A stretch of DNA of 43,550 nt from Tsukamurella spumae. Its GTDB lineage: Bacteria > Actinomycetota > Actinomycetes > Mycobacteriales > Mycobacteriaceae. Shown here in pieces: positions 13,713 to 21,955 of this stretch. How positions within the stretch are numbered: position 1 is the first letter of the stretch; each line of letters starts with the position of its first letter. The position numbers were made by a program, and so were the translations under genes. Below the pieces are notes generated by a model. That model saw nothing but the letters and a program-made list of their open reading frames with translations, made no database searches and was not told the DNA's origin. Where the stretch lies: contig NZ_JAAXOQ010000033.1 of the NCBI RefSeq assembly GCF_012396015.1, positions 1-43,550 on the forward strand, read 5' to 3'.

Positions 13713-14414
13713 GTGAGTGAAGCCGCCGTGGCCCCCGAAGACCCGATCGAACTCGAAGCCTGGCGCAGCGCCAACGAACTGTCCGTGCCCTTCTCCGAGG
13801 CGCTCGACCGGTGGGCCGATGCCGCCCACGCCGCCCTCGTCGAACTCGCCGGGCGTTACGGCTCGTACATCAGCTATGCGGAGCTCGCGGCGCGCGCCCA
13901 GGCCGACGCCGGCATCGCCACCCGGGCGCCCGTCCGGCTCTGGATCGCGGCGCTGCAGCGCCGCGTCACCGACCGCTGCCAGGCCGCCGGGGAGCCGCCG
14001 CTCGTGGCCCTGATGGTGGCCCACGACCAGACCGTCGGTGAGGGCTACGCCTACGCGGTCGCCGTCGCGGACCTCCCGGTCCCGGAGAACCTGGACCAGC
14101 ACGCCGCTGCGGCGCGGTTCGCCTGCTACCTCCACTTCGGGGCGACGGTGCCCGCCGGCGCGGGCCCGCAGTTGACCCCCAAACTCGAGGAGGCCCGCCG
14201 CGCAGCCGCTGCGAAGGCCGCGCGTGTGCGTCCCACCAAGGCGGTCTCCAAGGGCCGCGTGGTCAAGGCCCGGGCGGCCGAGGCGCCGCGCGCGACGAGG
14301 GCACCGTCGGCCCGACCCGCGAAGGCGGCAGCCAAACCCGAGCCCCGCCCGGCCAAGTTGTGCCCCAACTGTTTCACCGAGCTCGCCGCCAACGGCGAGT
14401 GCGGGTTCTGCTGA
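13713..14414 (+). CDS. Hypothetical protein with basic Ala/Lys tail and C-terminal zinc ribbon
   Basis: The 233-residue protein has an N-terminal helical domain (residues 10-150; GRYGSYISYAELAARAQADA and RLWIAALQRRVTDRC are the most conserved-looking parts). A basic low-complexity Ala/Arg/Lys/Pro segment (160-215) follows, and a terminal zinc-ribbon half CPNC...CGFC closes the protein. The tail resembles nucleic-acid-binding extensions of mycolata proteins. The start is a GTG at 13713, with a TAAAAT box shortly upstream. Family not recognised; a DNA- or RNA-associated role is only a guess from the basic tail and ribbon. Confidence 0.65.
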   Translation: MSEAAVAPEDPIELEAWRSANELSVPFSEALDRWADAAHAALVELAGRYGSYISYAELAARAQADAGIATRAPVRLWIAALQRRVTDRCQAAGEPPLVALMVAHDQTVGEGYAYAVAVADLPVPENLDQHAAAARFACYLHFGATVPAGAGPQLTPKLEEARRAAAAKAARVRPTKAVSKGRVVKARAAEAPRATRAPSARPAKAAAKPEPRPAKLCPNCFTELAANGECGFC

Positions 14415-14504
14415 ATCTCGCGTGGGGTCTTCGGTAGGCTGAACGCGGGTACACCGGGCCCCGGGGCCTTCGCGCCGCGGTTCGCCTAACGTCCGGTGAA
14501 AGCT

Positions 14505-15221
14505 GTGAACACTCCGTCGCCGTCGGGCGATTCCCTCCTGTACGTCCACATCGCGAACTGGGAGTACCAGTGCTGCGGCACGGTTCCCCGCGTCGGGGCC
14601 GAGCTCAGCGGCGCCCTCACCGTCTACGAGAGCGAGAGTCCCGGGTATCGCGCGCCCGCGGTCACCGGCTTCGACCCGCGGACCGGGCTGGTGCGATTCG
14701 GGTCGATCGTCGCGCAGCTCGGGTACGGTCTGTCCGAGCCGGTGGGCGAGCTCGGTCTCGGGCTCAGTTGGCACGATCTCACTGCGAAACCACTCCTGAC
14801 CGGTGTCGTCGAGCAGGTCATCGAGGAGACGGGGCGTTTCCTGCCGATCGGCGTCGTCGTCCGGCTGCGGGTCACGGATGTGCGCCTGCCCAGCCAGGAG
14901 GAGATCGAGGACAGGCTCGCGAGCGAGGACCGCACCCGTCGCACTGTGCACTTCATCGCGCCCGCCGCGATGTTCCACGAGGATCCGCCGGTGGTGGGAG
15001 GCCGACTCGAGATCGACCTCGCGGACGAGGGGATCAGGCCGCCGGGGCAGCGGACGGAGGCGTCGCTGGTCCGCGGCGAGATCACCTCGGTCCACCCGCT
15101 GCCGGAGATCCCCGAGGATGCGGGCTGGGTCACCGTCACGCCGATCAGGGTCGAGGAGATCGCGAACTACTCGATCGGGCTCCTCGTCGATCCGGATGAG
15201 CGGGCCGAAGGGCCGCTCTGA
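14505..15221 (+). CDS. Paralogue A of a WEYQCCG-motif protein, long form (DUF6578-like)
   Basis: The 238-residue protein begins VNTPSPSGDSLLYVHIANWEYQCCG. That N-terminus is closely paralleled by the gene at 16381, which fixes the GTG at 14505 as the likely start rather than the GTG at 14496. The YQCCG motif and the following PRVGAELSG resemble the DUF6578 family, of unknown function. Compared with its paralogue it has an extra C-terminal region of about 65 residues (EEIEDRLASEDRTRRTVHF onwards), which is acidic. The two copies flank a frameshifted carboxymuconolactone-decarboxylase-like gene. Both genes also share similar leader sequence upstream of the start. Function unknown. Confidence 0.7.
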   Translation: MNTPSPSGDSLLYVHIANWEYQCCGTVPRVGAELSGALTVYESESPGYRAPAVTGFDPRTGLVRFGSIVAQLGYGLSEPVGELGLGLSWHDLTAKPLLTGVVEQVIEETGRFLPIGVVVRLRVTDVRLPSQEEIEDRLASEDRTRRTVHFIAPAAMFHEDPPVVGGRLEIDLADEGIRPPGQRTEASLVRGEITSVHPLPEIPEDAGWVTVTPIRVEEIANYSIGLLVDPDERAEGPL

Positions 15222-15254
15222 CCGGGGTCGACCGCACCGCTCGCCCGCTCCCGG

Positions 15255-16150
15255 TCAGGACCGCAGCAGCTCGCCGATCTGGAGCGCGCCATCGCTCCCC
15301 ACCGTGATGGCGGTGAACCCCTCGGTGCTCACCGGATGATCGATCGCGAGGGCGACCAGAACCTTCTGGTAGTTCCACGAACTCATCTCGAGTGTGAGCG
15401 CAAGCAGTTCGGCGCGGGTGAACCGGGAGCGCAACTCGTCGGCCAGTTCCTCCGGCATGGCCGCCGGATCGACCATGTACGCGTCGGCGTAGGCGAGCGC
15501 CGCGGTGTGGGCCGGGCTCATCGTTCCCTCCCGGTAGGTGTGAATCCTCGCCTCCAGATCGGCGTCCACGACGACCGTCTGCCCGTCCACGAGGCGACAG
15601 GAGTTGCACAGGTCGCAGTCGTGGTACCAACTGCCCCGCAGCCGGACGACCTCTCGCATGAGGTCGTCCATAACTCCGTGCGCCAGGATCTCGTCGTGCC
15701 ACTTCATGTTCGCGCGGGTGGGCGGCAGAATCTCCGCGGGTTCGGGGACGGCCTCGAAGTCGGCGTCCACTGCAGGGAACAGCCGTGCGTGGGTCAGCCC
15801 GAGGCGCACACTCTGATCGATGATGTACACCGCTTCGACGAAGTTGCGCAACGATTTTCCGTACTTCGCGGCGAGCGGCGCCCGGAGCGCGTCGTCGATA
15901 TCGGCGACGTAGTCGACGAACTGATCGACGAACGCAGCCTCCGGGGACTCGGCCGGACCGATATCGGTCCGGGTGCCGCGGTGAGGATCGCCTCGACTCG
16001 GCGCTGAATCGCTGCGAGCGTCCCCTCGTCGAGGGCCGCCGCGCTCGCCGCCCACGCCCCGACGAGCGATGCGTAGACCTCCGGCGCGTCGGCGGCGATG
16101 ACGGGAAGGCGGGGCTCATAGGTGCGGCGGAGGACATTGCTGGTGGTCAT
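15255..16150 (-). pseudogene. Carboxymuconolactone decarboxylase/AhpD-like protein, frameshifted
   Basis: Two adjacent minus-strand frames together encode one protein. The first, from ATG 16150, gives MTTSNVLRRTYEPRLPVIA and runs to about RVEAILTAAPGP. The second continues DIGPAESPEAAFVDQFVDYV to the stop at 15255, including the AhpD-type active-site cysteine pair in DCDLCNSCRLVDG and the LEMSSWNYQKVLVAL helix. The frame changes at about 15960-15972 (near GGACCGATAT). The span is 896 bases, one short of a multiple of three, so a single-base deletion is the simplest cause: either a true null mutation or a sequence error. The composite would be about 298 residues. AhpD-like proteins are alkylhydroperoxidase or decarboxylase-type enzymes. 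Confidence 0.75.
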
Positions 16151-16380
16151 ATTCGTCCTGTTCTCGTATGTGGCCGTCCCAGCATCGCGCGGTGCCGATC
16201 TGCTGGGCAGGACCGTCATCACCACGGTCGGTGATGGAAGTCACAGAGGGAGGGGACGTCCGTGCAGCGTCTCTGGATGCGATCGCAACCTCCGCGCACA
16301 TGCCTGGCTACGATAGCCGCGGAGGTACGCCGGGACCTCGCGGAACCACTCCTCGAGGTTGTCAAGCCCGGTGCAGAACC

Positions 16381-16911
16381 GTGAATTCTCCGTTGTCGCT
16401 GGACGTATCGCTGCTGTACGTGCACATCTCGAACTGGGAGTACCAGTGCTGCGGGCCGGTGCCGCGGGTCGGTTCGACGGTGCGCGGTTCGCTCACCCTG
16501 CACCCCAGCCGGCGGCCGGGCTACCCGGCACCGGAGGTTCTCGACTGGGAGCCCGAATCGGGGCTGGTTCTGGTGGACGGCAGGTACGCGCAGCTGGGCT
16601 TCTCCGTGACGGACCCGTATCGCACGGATCTCATCGTCAGCCTGGGCTGGCACGACGCCGGGCCCGCGCCCACGGTGACCGGCACCGTCGAGATGCTGCT
16701 CGAGGAGTCGGGCATCTACGTCCGCGAGCGCACCGGCGAGCTGGACATCGACCCCGGCAGCGTCGAGTACCGGGAGGTGCGCGAGGCCACCGTCTGGCCC
16801 GAGGACCGACCCGAGGTCGGCGGGCCCGCGGCCGCCGGCGTGATCGCCGGGGTACGGCTCACCGACGCGAGGGCGGAGGGGCGTCGCCTCTTCGCGGAGG
16901 CCGTGGGCTGA
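16381..16911 (+). CDS. Paralogue B of the WEYQCCG-motif protein, short form (DUF6578-like)
   Basis: The 176-residue protein begins VNSPLSLDVSLLYVHISNWEYQCCG and follows paralogue A (14505) along its first 120 residues. Shared blocks are PRVGS/PRVGA, the GYPAPEV/GYRAPAV region, the AQLGFSVTDP/AQLGYGLSEP region, SLGWHD/GLSWHD and the VEMLLEESG/VEQVIEETG helix. It lacks A's acidic C-terminal extension. The start at GTG 16381 is supported by the alignment; longer frames upstream have no similarity. The stop lies 4 bp from the convergent MFS gene stop. Tandem duplication around an intervening gene is evident. Function unknown. Confidence 0.7.
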   Translation: MNSPLSLDVSLLYVHISNWEYQCCGPVPRVGSTVRGSLTLHPSRRPGYPAPEVLDWEPESGLVLVDGRYAQLGFSVTDPYRTDLIVSLGWHDAGPAPTVTGTVEMLLEESGIYVRERTGELDIDPGSVEYREVREATVWPEDRPEVGGPAAAGVIAGVRLTDARAEGRRLFAEAVG

Positions 16912-16915
16912 GCGG

Positions 16916-18199
16916 TCAGACGGTGACGGGTTCCGGCGTCGCGGCAGCGGCGCGTGCTCGCGGGACCGCCCAGCACATCGCGGCGGCCGCGACGCACAGC
17001 GCCCCCGCCACGTAGAACGCCGGGTCGTAGCCGCCCGACGCGTCGCGGATGTAGCCGGCACCGAAGGCCGCGACCGCGGCGCCCAGCTGGTGCGCGGCGA
17101 AGATCCAGCCGAACACCACCGGCGTCGACTCGCCGAAGTGCTCGCGGGCGAGCGCCATCGTCGGCGGAACGGTCGCGACCCAGTCGAGGCCGTAGAACAG
17201 GATGAACACGAGCAGCCCGGGCGCGACGTGCGGCGACAGCAGCGAGGGCAGGAGGGCCAGCGCGAGCCCGCGGCCCAGGTAGTAGATCACCAGCAGGATC
17301 CGCGAGTCGACGCGGTCGGTGAGCCAGCCGGAGGCGATGGTGCCCACCACGTCGAAGACGCCGATGATCGCGAGCAGCGAGGCGGCCGCGGTGGCGGGCA
17401 TGCCGTGGTCGCCGGCGGCGGGAATGAAGTGGGTCTGCAGCAGGCCGTTGGTCGTGGCGCCGCAGATCGCGAAACTCGCTGCCAGCAACCAGAACGCGGG
17501 GCGCCGCGAGCCCAGGACCAGTCCCGCGAAGGCGGCCTTCACGGCGCCGCCCGCCGGGGCCGCGGGCGGCACCACCGACGCTCCGCCGTACGGCGCCAGG
17601 CCCTTGTCGGAGGGCCACGACCGCAGCAGCAGCCCGGCCACGGGGATCACCGCCACCGCGACGGCGGTCACCACGAGGGTGGCGGTTCGCCAGCCGTGCG
17701 CCTCGGACAGTGCGGCGACGATCGGCAGGAAGATCAGCTGGCCGGTCGCGCTCGCGGCGGTGAGTACGCCGGTCACGAGGCCCCGTCGGGCCACGAACCA
17801 GCGCATCGCGATGGTCGCCACGAACGCGGTCGACAGCGAGCCCGTGCCGAGCCCGACGAGCACGCCCCAGAGGAGGACCAGCTGCCACGCGTCGGTCATG
17901 AACACCGCGAGCCCGGTGCCCGCGGCCACGAGCGCCAACGCGCTCACCACCACCGGCCGCACGCCCAGCTTGTCCATGAGTGCGGCCGCGAACGGCGCGG
18001 TGAGACCGAACAGCGCCATGTTGACCGACATCGCCGCGCCGATGGTGGCGTGGGACCAGCCGAACTCCATGTGCAGCGGGTCCATCATCACGCCGGGCAC
18101 GGAGCGGAAGCCCGCCGCACCGAGCATCGTCACGAAGGCCACGCCGGCCACGATCCAGGCGTAATGGGGCGCACGTAGGCGCCGCAGGGGAGTAGTCAC
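16916..18199 (-). CDS. MFS transporter (monocarboxylate/oxalate-formate antiporter-like)
   Basis: The 427-residue protein has 12 predicted transmembrane helices. The N-terminus APHYAWIVAGVAFVTMLGAAG and the loop 2-3 motif (MDKLGVRPVVVSALAL) fit the MCT/OxlT-like branch of the major facilitator superfamily. A second-half signature is SGWLTDRVDSRILLVIYYLGRG. Such proteins exchange or symport small carboxylates; the substrate is unknown. The GTG at 18199 has GGGGAAC upstream; an ATG at 18241 is the alternative. It is divergent from a GlxA-type regulator (starts 70 bp apart), which probably controls it. Confidence 0.88.
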   Translation of the reverse strand: MTTPLRRLRAPHYAWIVAGVAFVTMLGAAGFRSVPGVMMDPLHMEFGWSHATIGAAMSVNMALFGLTAPFAAALMDKLGVRPVVVSALALVAAGTGLAVFMTDAWQLVLLWGVLVGLGTGSLSTAFVATIAMRWFVARRGLVTGVLTAASATGQLIFLPIVAALSEAHGWRTATLVVTAVAVAVIPVAGLLLRSWPSDKGLAPYGGASVVPPAAPAGGAVKAAFAGLVLGSRRPAFWLLAASFAICGATTNGLLQTHFIPAAGDHGMPATAAASLLAIIGVFDVVGTIASGWLTDRVDSRILLVIYYLGRGLALALLPSLLSPHVAPGLLVFILFYGLDWVATVPPTMALAREHFGESTPVVFGWIFAAHQLGAAVAAFGAGYIRDASGGYDPAFYVAGALCVAAAAMCWAVPRARAAAATPEPVTV

Positions 18200-18269
18200 C
18201 GCACTAGGTTCCCCGATTCGGTGGCGTCGAACCAGTGGCATCAGTGACAAGATATGAAAGAATACTGCC

Positions 18270-19250
18270 ATGCATACGGTGGCCGTCCTACTCCTCGAAC
18301 CGATCGTCGGCTTCGATGCGGCCATTCCGTCGATGTGCTTCTCCGAGGCGACGGGCGAGGACGATCGCCCGCTGTACCGGGTGATCACCTGCGGCGTCGA
18401 CCGGGAACCCGTGCGGGCCACCGGCGGCTACGCGATCACCCCCGAGGCCGGCCCGGAGGTGCTGGCCGTCGCAGACACGGTCATCGTCCCCGGCACGAAG
18501 ATCCCCGGCCCCCGGCACGAGGGCACGCTGCCCGATGCCGTACGCGCCGCGTTCGCTACCATCCGACCGGGTACGCGCGTCGTGTCGATCTGCACCGGCG
18601 CGTTCGTGCTCGCCGCCGCGGGACTGCTCGACGGCCGCAGCGTGACCACCCACTGGAAGTACGGCGCGCAGCTGCGCAAGCTCTATCCCCGGGTCGGCCT
18701 GGTCGACCACGTCCTGTTCACGGACGACGGCGACGTGCTCACGTCCGCGGGCCTGGCGGCCGGCCTGGACCTGTGCCTGCACCTCATCCGCGCCGATCAC
18801 GGTGCGGCAGTGGCCAACAGGGTCGCGCGGCACTGCGTCATCCCGCCGGGTCGGCCGGGCACACAGGCGCAGTTCGTGGACGCGCCGGTCCCGGCGAGCG
18901 GGACCGGCAGCACCGTCGAGGTGCGGGACTGGGCCGCCGGGCACCTGGCGGAGAACCTCGCCGTCGAGCTGCTGGCCCGTCGAGCCGGCCTGTCCGTGCG
19001 CACGTTCAACCGGCGCTTCCGGGAGGAGACCGGCCAGACGCCCGGCGCCTGGATCCTGCGGCGCCGTCTGGACCGCGCCCGGGAACTGCTCGAGACCACC
19101 GGCCTGTCGGTCGACGCCGTGGCGGAGGAGTCCGGGCTCGGCACGGGCGCGAGCCTGCGCGCGCACCTGCGGCGCGACACCGGCATGACCCCCCTCGGAT
19201 ACCGGCGCGTGTTCCAGGAGCGGGCCTCGCAGGCCGCCCAGGGGGCCTGA
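18270..19250 (+). CDS. GlxA family transcriptional regulator (DJ-1/PfpI plus AraC HTH)
   Basis: The 326-residue protein has an N-terminal DJ-1/PfpI-like amidotransferase fold (residues 1-190). Its nucleophile-elbow segment SICTGAFVLAAAGLLDGRSV and TTHWKYG follow the family pattern. It also has two AraC-type helix-turn-helix units at about 215-320 (AVELLARRAGLSVRTFNRRF and AVAEESGLGTGASLRAHLRR). GlxA proteins activate catabolic genes in response to small nitrogenous or carbonyl metabolites. The start at ATG 18270 is the first in frame after the divergent promoter region shared with the MFS transporter at 18199, its likely target. Confidence 0.9.
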   Translation: MHTVAVLLLEPIVGFDAAIPSMCFSEATGEDDRPLYRVITCGVDREPVRATGGYAITPEAGPEVLAVADTVIVPGTKIPGPRHEGTLPDAVRAAFATIRPGTRVVSICTGAFVLAAAGLLDGRSVTTHWKYGAQLRKLYPRVGLVDHVLFTDDGDVLTSAGLAAGLDLCLHLIRADHGAAVANRVARHCVIPPGRPGTQAQFVDAPVPASGTGSTVEVRDWAAGHLAENLAVELLARRAGLSVRTFNRRFREETGQTPGAWILRRRLDRARELLETTGLSVDAVAEESGLGTGASLRAHLRRDTGMTPLGYRRVFQERASQAAQGA

Positions 19251-19284
19251 TCGGGCGCTCGGCATCGCCGGGCAAGATGGACGG

Positions 19285-20412
19285 ATGCAAGGTCGGGTGG
19301 CGTCGCTGACCGGGCTGCGGGCGGTCGCCGCGGCCGCGGTCTGCCTCACGCACGCAGCGTTCTACACCGGCCACTACACCGACGACCTCGTCGGTCACCT
19401 GTGGGCGCGGTTGGAGGTCGGCGTCCCGATCTTCTTCGCGCTCTCCGGATTCCTGCTGTTCCGGCCGTGGGTGGAGCTGCTGCAGAACGGGACCGGCCAG
19501 CAGCCGGATCTGCGCCGGTACGCGTGGCACCGCTTCCGTCGGGTGGTGCCCGCGTACTGGGTCGTCGTGGTGGCCGTGTACGCGCTGGGGCTGGTGCGGC
19601 CGGAGCCGAACCCGTCGGGCCGGGGCGTCGACGGCCTGGTGCGCAACCTCACCTTCACGCAGATCTACGGCTTCGGGCACCTGCGGGTAGGGCTGACCCA
19701 GGCGTGGAGCCTCGCCGTGGAGATGGCCTTCTATCTGGCACTTCCCCTGCTCGGTTGGCTGCTCACGGCGGTCCTCTGCCGGTACGGGTGGCTCCCCGCG
19801 CGGCTGCTGGGGGGCCTCGCCGCCATCGCCGCGATCACCCCCGTCTGGATCCTCGTCGCCCCGCACATCGAGCTCACCGCGCGGATGTGGCCGCCCGCCT
19901 ACCTGTGGTGGTTCGTCGCCGGTATGGCGCTCACGGTGGCCGTTCCCCTGGTTCGACGATGGCCCGCCCGGGCCACGGTGGCCTGCCTGGCGGTCGCGCT
20001 CGCGGCGTTCGTGGTCTCGGCTCTGCCGGCGATCGGAGGGCCGCCGACGATGGTGCCCAAGAGCGTGCTCGAGGCGCTCGTGAAATCGGCGCTCTACCTC
20101 GTCGTCGCCACGTCGCTCATCGCTCCGCTCGGGCTGGCGCCGGCCTCCCGCTCGGCGTACCACGCAGTGCTGGGCAGCCGGCCGATGGTCTGGCTCGGGG
20201 GCATCTCCTACGAGTACTTCCTGGTGCACCTGATCGTGATGGACGTGCTGCTCCTGGACATGTTCGGGTGGCCCCTGTTCACCGGGAACATCGCCGTGGC
20301 CTTCCTCGCGACCTCCGTCGTGACGATCCCGTTGGCGTGGGCGCTGCGCGCGGCGCTGCCCTTCGGGGATGATGGGGGACGTGGCCGATCGGCGGAGGAG
20401 GTGCAGCGGTGA
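19285..20412 (+). CDS. Membrane acyltransferase (acyltransferase-3, OafA/YrhL type)
   Basis: The 375-residue polytopic protein has about ten membrane helices. Family signatures are SLTGLRAVAAAAVCLTHA (residues 7-24, with the catalytic His near the end), ARLEVGVPIFFALSGFLLFR (39-58) and RRYAWHRFRRVVPAYW (about 75-90). No SGNH domain is attached. These enzymes acetylate or acylate cell-envelope sugars and lipids at the membrane. The start at ATG 19285 is only 35 bp after the GlxA gene. The stop overlaps the next gene's GTG by 4 bp (GTGA 20409-20412), so the two are coupled. Confidence 0.9.
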   Translation: MQGRVASLTGLRAVAAAAVCLTHAAFYTGHYTDDLVGHLWARLEVGVPIFFALSGFLLFRPWVELLQNGTGQQPDLRRYAWHRFRRVVPAYWVVVVAVYALGLVRPEPNPSGRGVDGLVRNLTFTQIYGFGHLRVGLTQAWSLAVEMAFYLALPLLGWLLTAVLCRYGWLPARLLGGLAAIAAITPVWILVAPHIELTARMWPPAYLWWFVAGMALTVAVPLVRRWPARATVACLAVALAAFVVSALPAIGGPPTMVPKSVLEALVKSALYLVVATSLIAPLGLAPASRSAYHAVLGSRPMVWLGGISYEYFLVHLIVMDVLLLDMFGWPLFTGNIAVAFLATSVVTIPLAWALRAALPFGDDGGRGRSAEEVQR

Positions 20413-21548
20413 CGGGACCGGATCCTGAGGTGCACGTGGACGCGCCCGTCCGCCGCTGGTGCGAGGCGCGCGCCATCCCCATGCCGCGGCGGGAACTGTC
20501 CGACGAAGCCGCCCTGCTCATCGCCGCCGGGCACCTCTCGCCCGCGGGCCGTGCGGTGGTGCTCAACCGCTTCGACACGGAGCGCGCCTTCCCGGACATC
20601 GGCGGCTACGCCAAGCTGCGCCGGCTCAGCCGGATCGCGGAGCACGAGGCCGCGACCAGCGCGTCGGCCCGGCCCGGATGGTCCGACGGTGCGCCGCCGA
20701 GCCCGTTCCAGCAGGCCCGGACCGCCGCGGAGGCGGTGCGGGCAGCCGATGCCCGGCGCAAGCTCGCCGGATTCCGGCACGCGTTCACGCTCAACCGACT
20801 GTCCTTCGCCGCCGGCGTGCGGGCCGTGCGTCGCGCCCGCAAGGACGCCGTGCACCTCGATCTCGACGAGCGGGACGCGCTGTTCGACGCGCTGTGCCTG
20901 ACGCCGCTACCCGTGACGCCGTCCGCCGCGGCGGTGGCGGCGCGCACCGTCGCCCGGGTGGCCGGCCCGGTTCTGCGGCTCGCGCCGCAGGTGGCGGGCT
21001 GGGTCGACGGGCACGGTGCGCCAGACGAGCGGCTCCTGATCTTCGAGGACCGGTACGACGTGCTGCTGTTCGTCGCCGGCCTCGTCTACGACAAGGTCAC
21101 CTACTCGCGCTCGGTGAGCGCGGGCGAGTTCGACGAGCAGCTCGGGCAGCTGGACCTGCCGACGGACCTGGTGCAGATCTCCGCGGACGTGGCGCAGCTC
21201 AGGGCGGTCTGGGGGCAGCTGCGGTACGCGCCGGGGCTCGCCGACGGCACGCGCTCCGGTGAGCTCGACAAGGTGTGGGACGAGCTGGTCGATCGCGTCA
21301 CGGCGCTCACCCGCGTCGGCGACCTCGTGGACGTCGCCGATGCCAAGCGGCCGCGCCGGATGTCGGTCGAGTCCATCGACCACCAGATCCACGAGCTCGT
21401 GCAGCGCGCCGGGGAGCGCGAGATCTCCACGCAGAGCGCGCGTCGCGTCGCCGGGCAGATCATGGGCGCCAAGGGCGATCTCCCGCACGCATTACCCGAC
21501 GGTGCCCGGCCGGCGCTGCCTCAGCCGCGGGACCAGGACGCGAGGTAG
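20409..21548 (+). CDS. Hypothetical protein coupled to the acyltransferase
   Basis: The 379-residue soluble protein starts at GTG 20409, overlapping the acyltransferase stop (GTGA). It is rich in charged helices; notable segments are DAPVRRWCEARAIPMPRREL, AGFRHAFTLNRLSFAAGVRA and, near the middle, VDGHGAPDERLLIFEDRYDV. No catalytic motif, signal peptide or membrane span is seen and the family is not recognised. The 3' end overlaps the convergent thioesterase gene by 28 bp. Translational coupling suggests a function with the acyltransferase, perhaps in envelope modification. That is inference only. Confidence 0.65.
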   Translation: MTGPDPEVHVDAPVRRWCEARAIPMPRRELSDEAALLIAAGHLSPAGRAVVLNRFDTERAFPDIGGYAKLRRLSRIAEHEAATSASARPGWSDGAPPSPFQQARTAAEAVRAADARRKLAGFRHAFTLNRLSFAAGVRAVRRARKDAVHLDLDERDALFDALCLTPLPVTPSAAAVAARTVARVAGPVLRLAPQVAGWVDGHGAPDERLLIFEDRYDVLLFVAGLVYDKVTYSRSVSAGEFDEQLGQLDLPTDLVQISADVAQLRAVWGQLRYAPGLADGTRSGELDKVWDELVDRVTALTRVGDLVDVADAKRPRRMSVESIDHQIHELVQRAGEREISTQSARRVAGQIMGAKGDLPHALPDGARPALPQPRDQDAR

Positions 21549-21955
21549 GACTTCTCCTCGTCGGTGAGCCGACGCAGGCTGCGCTTGTCTATGTCGACGA
21601 CGGCCATCTGCGTGGTGGCGAGAATGGCCGGCTTCGACTCGGGCGCAGTACCCTTCGCCCGTACCTCGTAGCCGATGGTGAAGTCGACGCTGCGGTTCGA
21701 CGCGATGTACATGCCCACCTGGACCGGCGAATCCTCGTGGTACAGCTGGGCCTTGTACTTGATGGCCACATCGGCGATGAACGCGCTCTTGATCAACGGA
21801 GCGTACTTCTCTCCGGCGGAGAGCAGCCACTGGATGCGGGCCTCCTCCAGCAGGGTGACCATCCGCGCATGATTCACGTGTCCCAGGGCGTCCATATCGG
21901 ACCAGCGGACGGGAACCTGTGCGGTGAAGGCGAACTCGTAGCGGCCCAGGCTCAC
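21521..21955 (-). CDS. Acyl-CoA thioesterase, 4HBT hot-dog family
   Basis: The 144-residue protein has the 4-hydroxybenzoyl-CoA thioesterase signature VRWSDMDALGHVNHARMVTLLEEAR at residues 14-38, with the catalytic Asp/Asn region DxxxHVNH. Hot-dog strands SVDFTIGYEVRAKG and ATTQMAVVDIDK follow. It hydrolyses acyl-CoA thioesters in the cytoplasm; chain length unknown. The start is the GTG at 21955, overlapping the HisC stop by 4 bp (GTGA), so it is translationally coupled to the aminotransferase. A frame upstream to 22111 is only a shadow of HisC. The 3' end overlaps the convergent hypothetical gene by 28 bp. Confidence 0.88.
   Translation of the reverse strand: MSLGRYEFAFTAQVPVRWSDMDALGHVNHARMVTLLEEARIQWLLSAGEKYAPLIKSAFIADVAIKYKAQLYHEDSPVQVGMYIASNRSVDFTIGYEVRAKGTAPESKPAILATTQMAVVDIDKRSLRRLTDEEKSYLASWSRG

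Noticed and set aside
12864-15095. A minus-strand open frame of 743 codons across three plus-strand genes
   Set aside because: Antisense shadow in high-GC DNA: the TSUP, zinc-ribbon and WEYQCCG genes on the other strand show clear homology or motif evidence.
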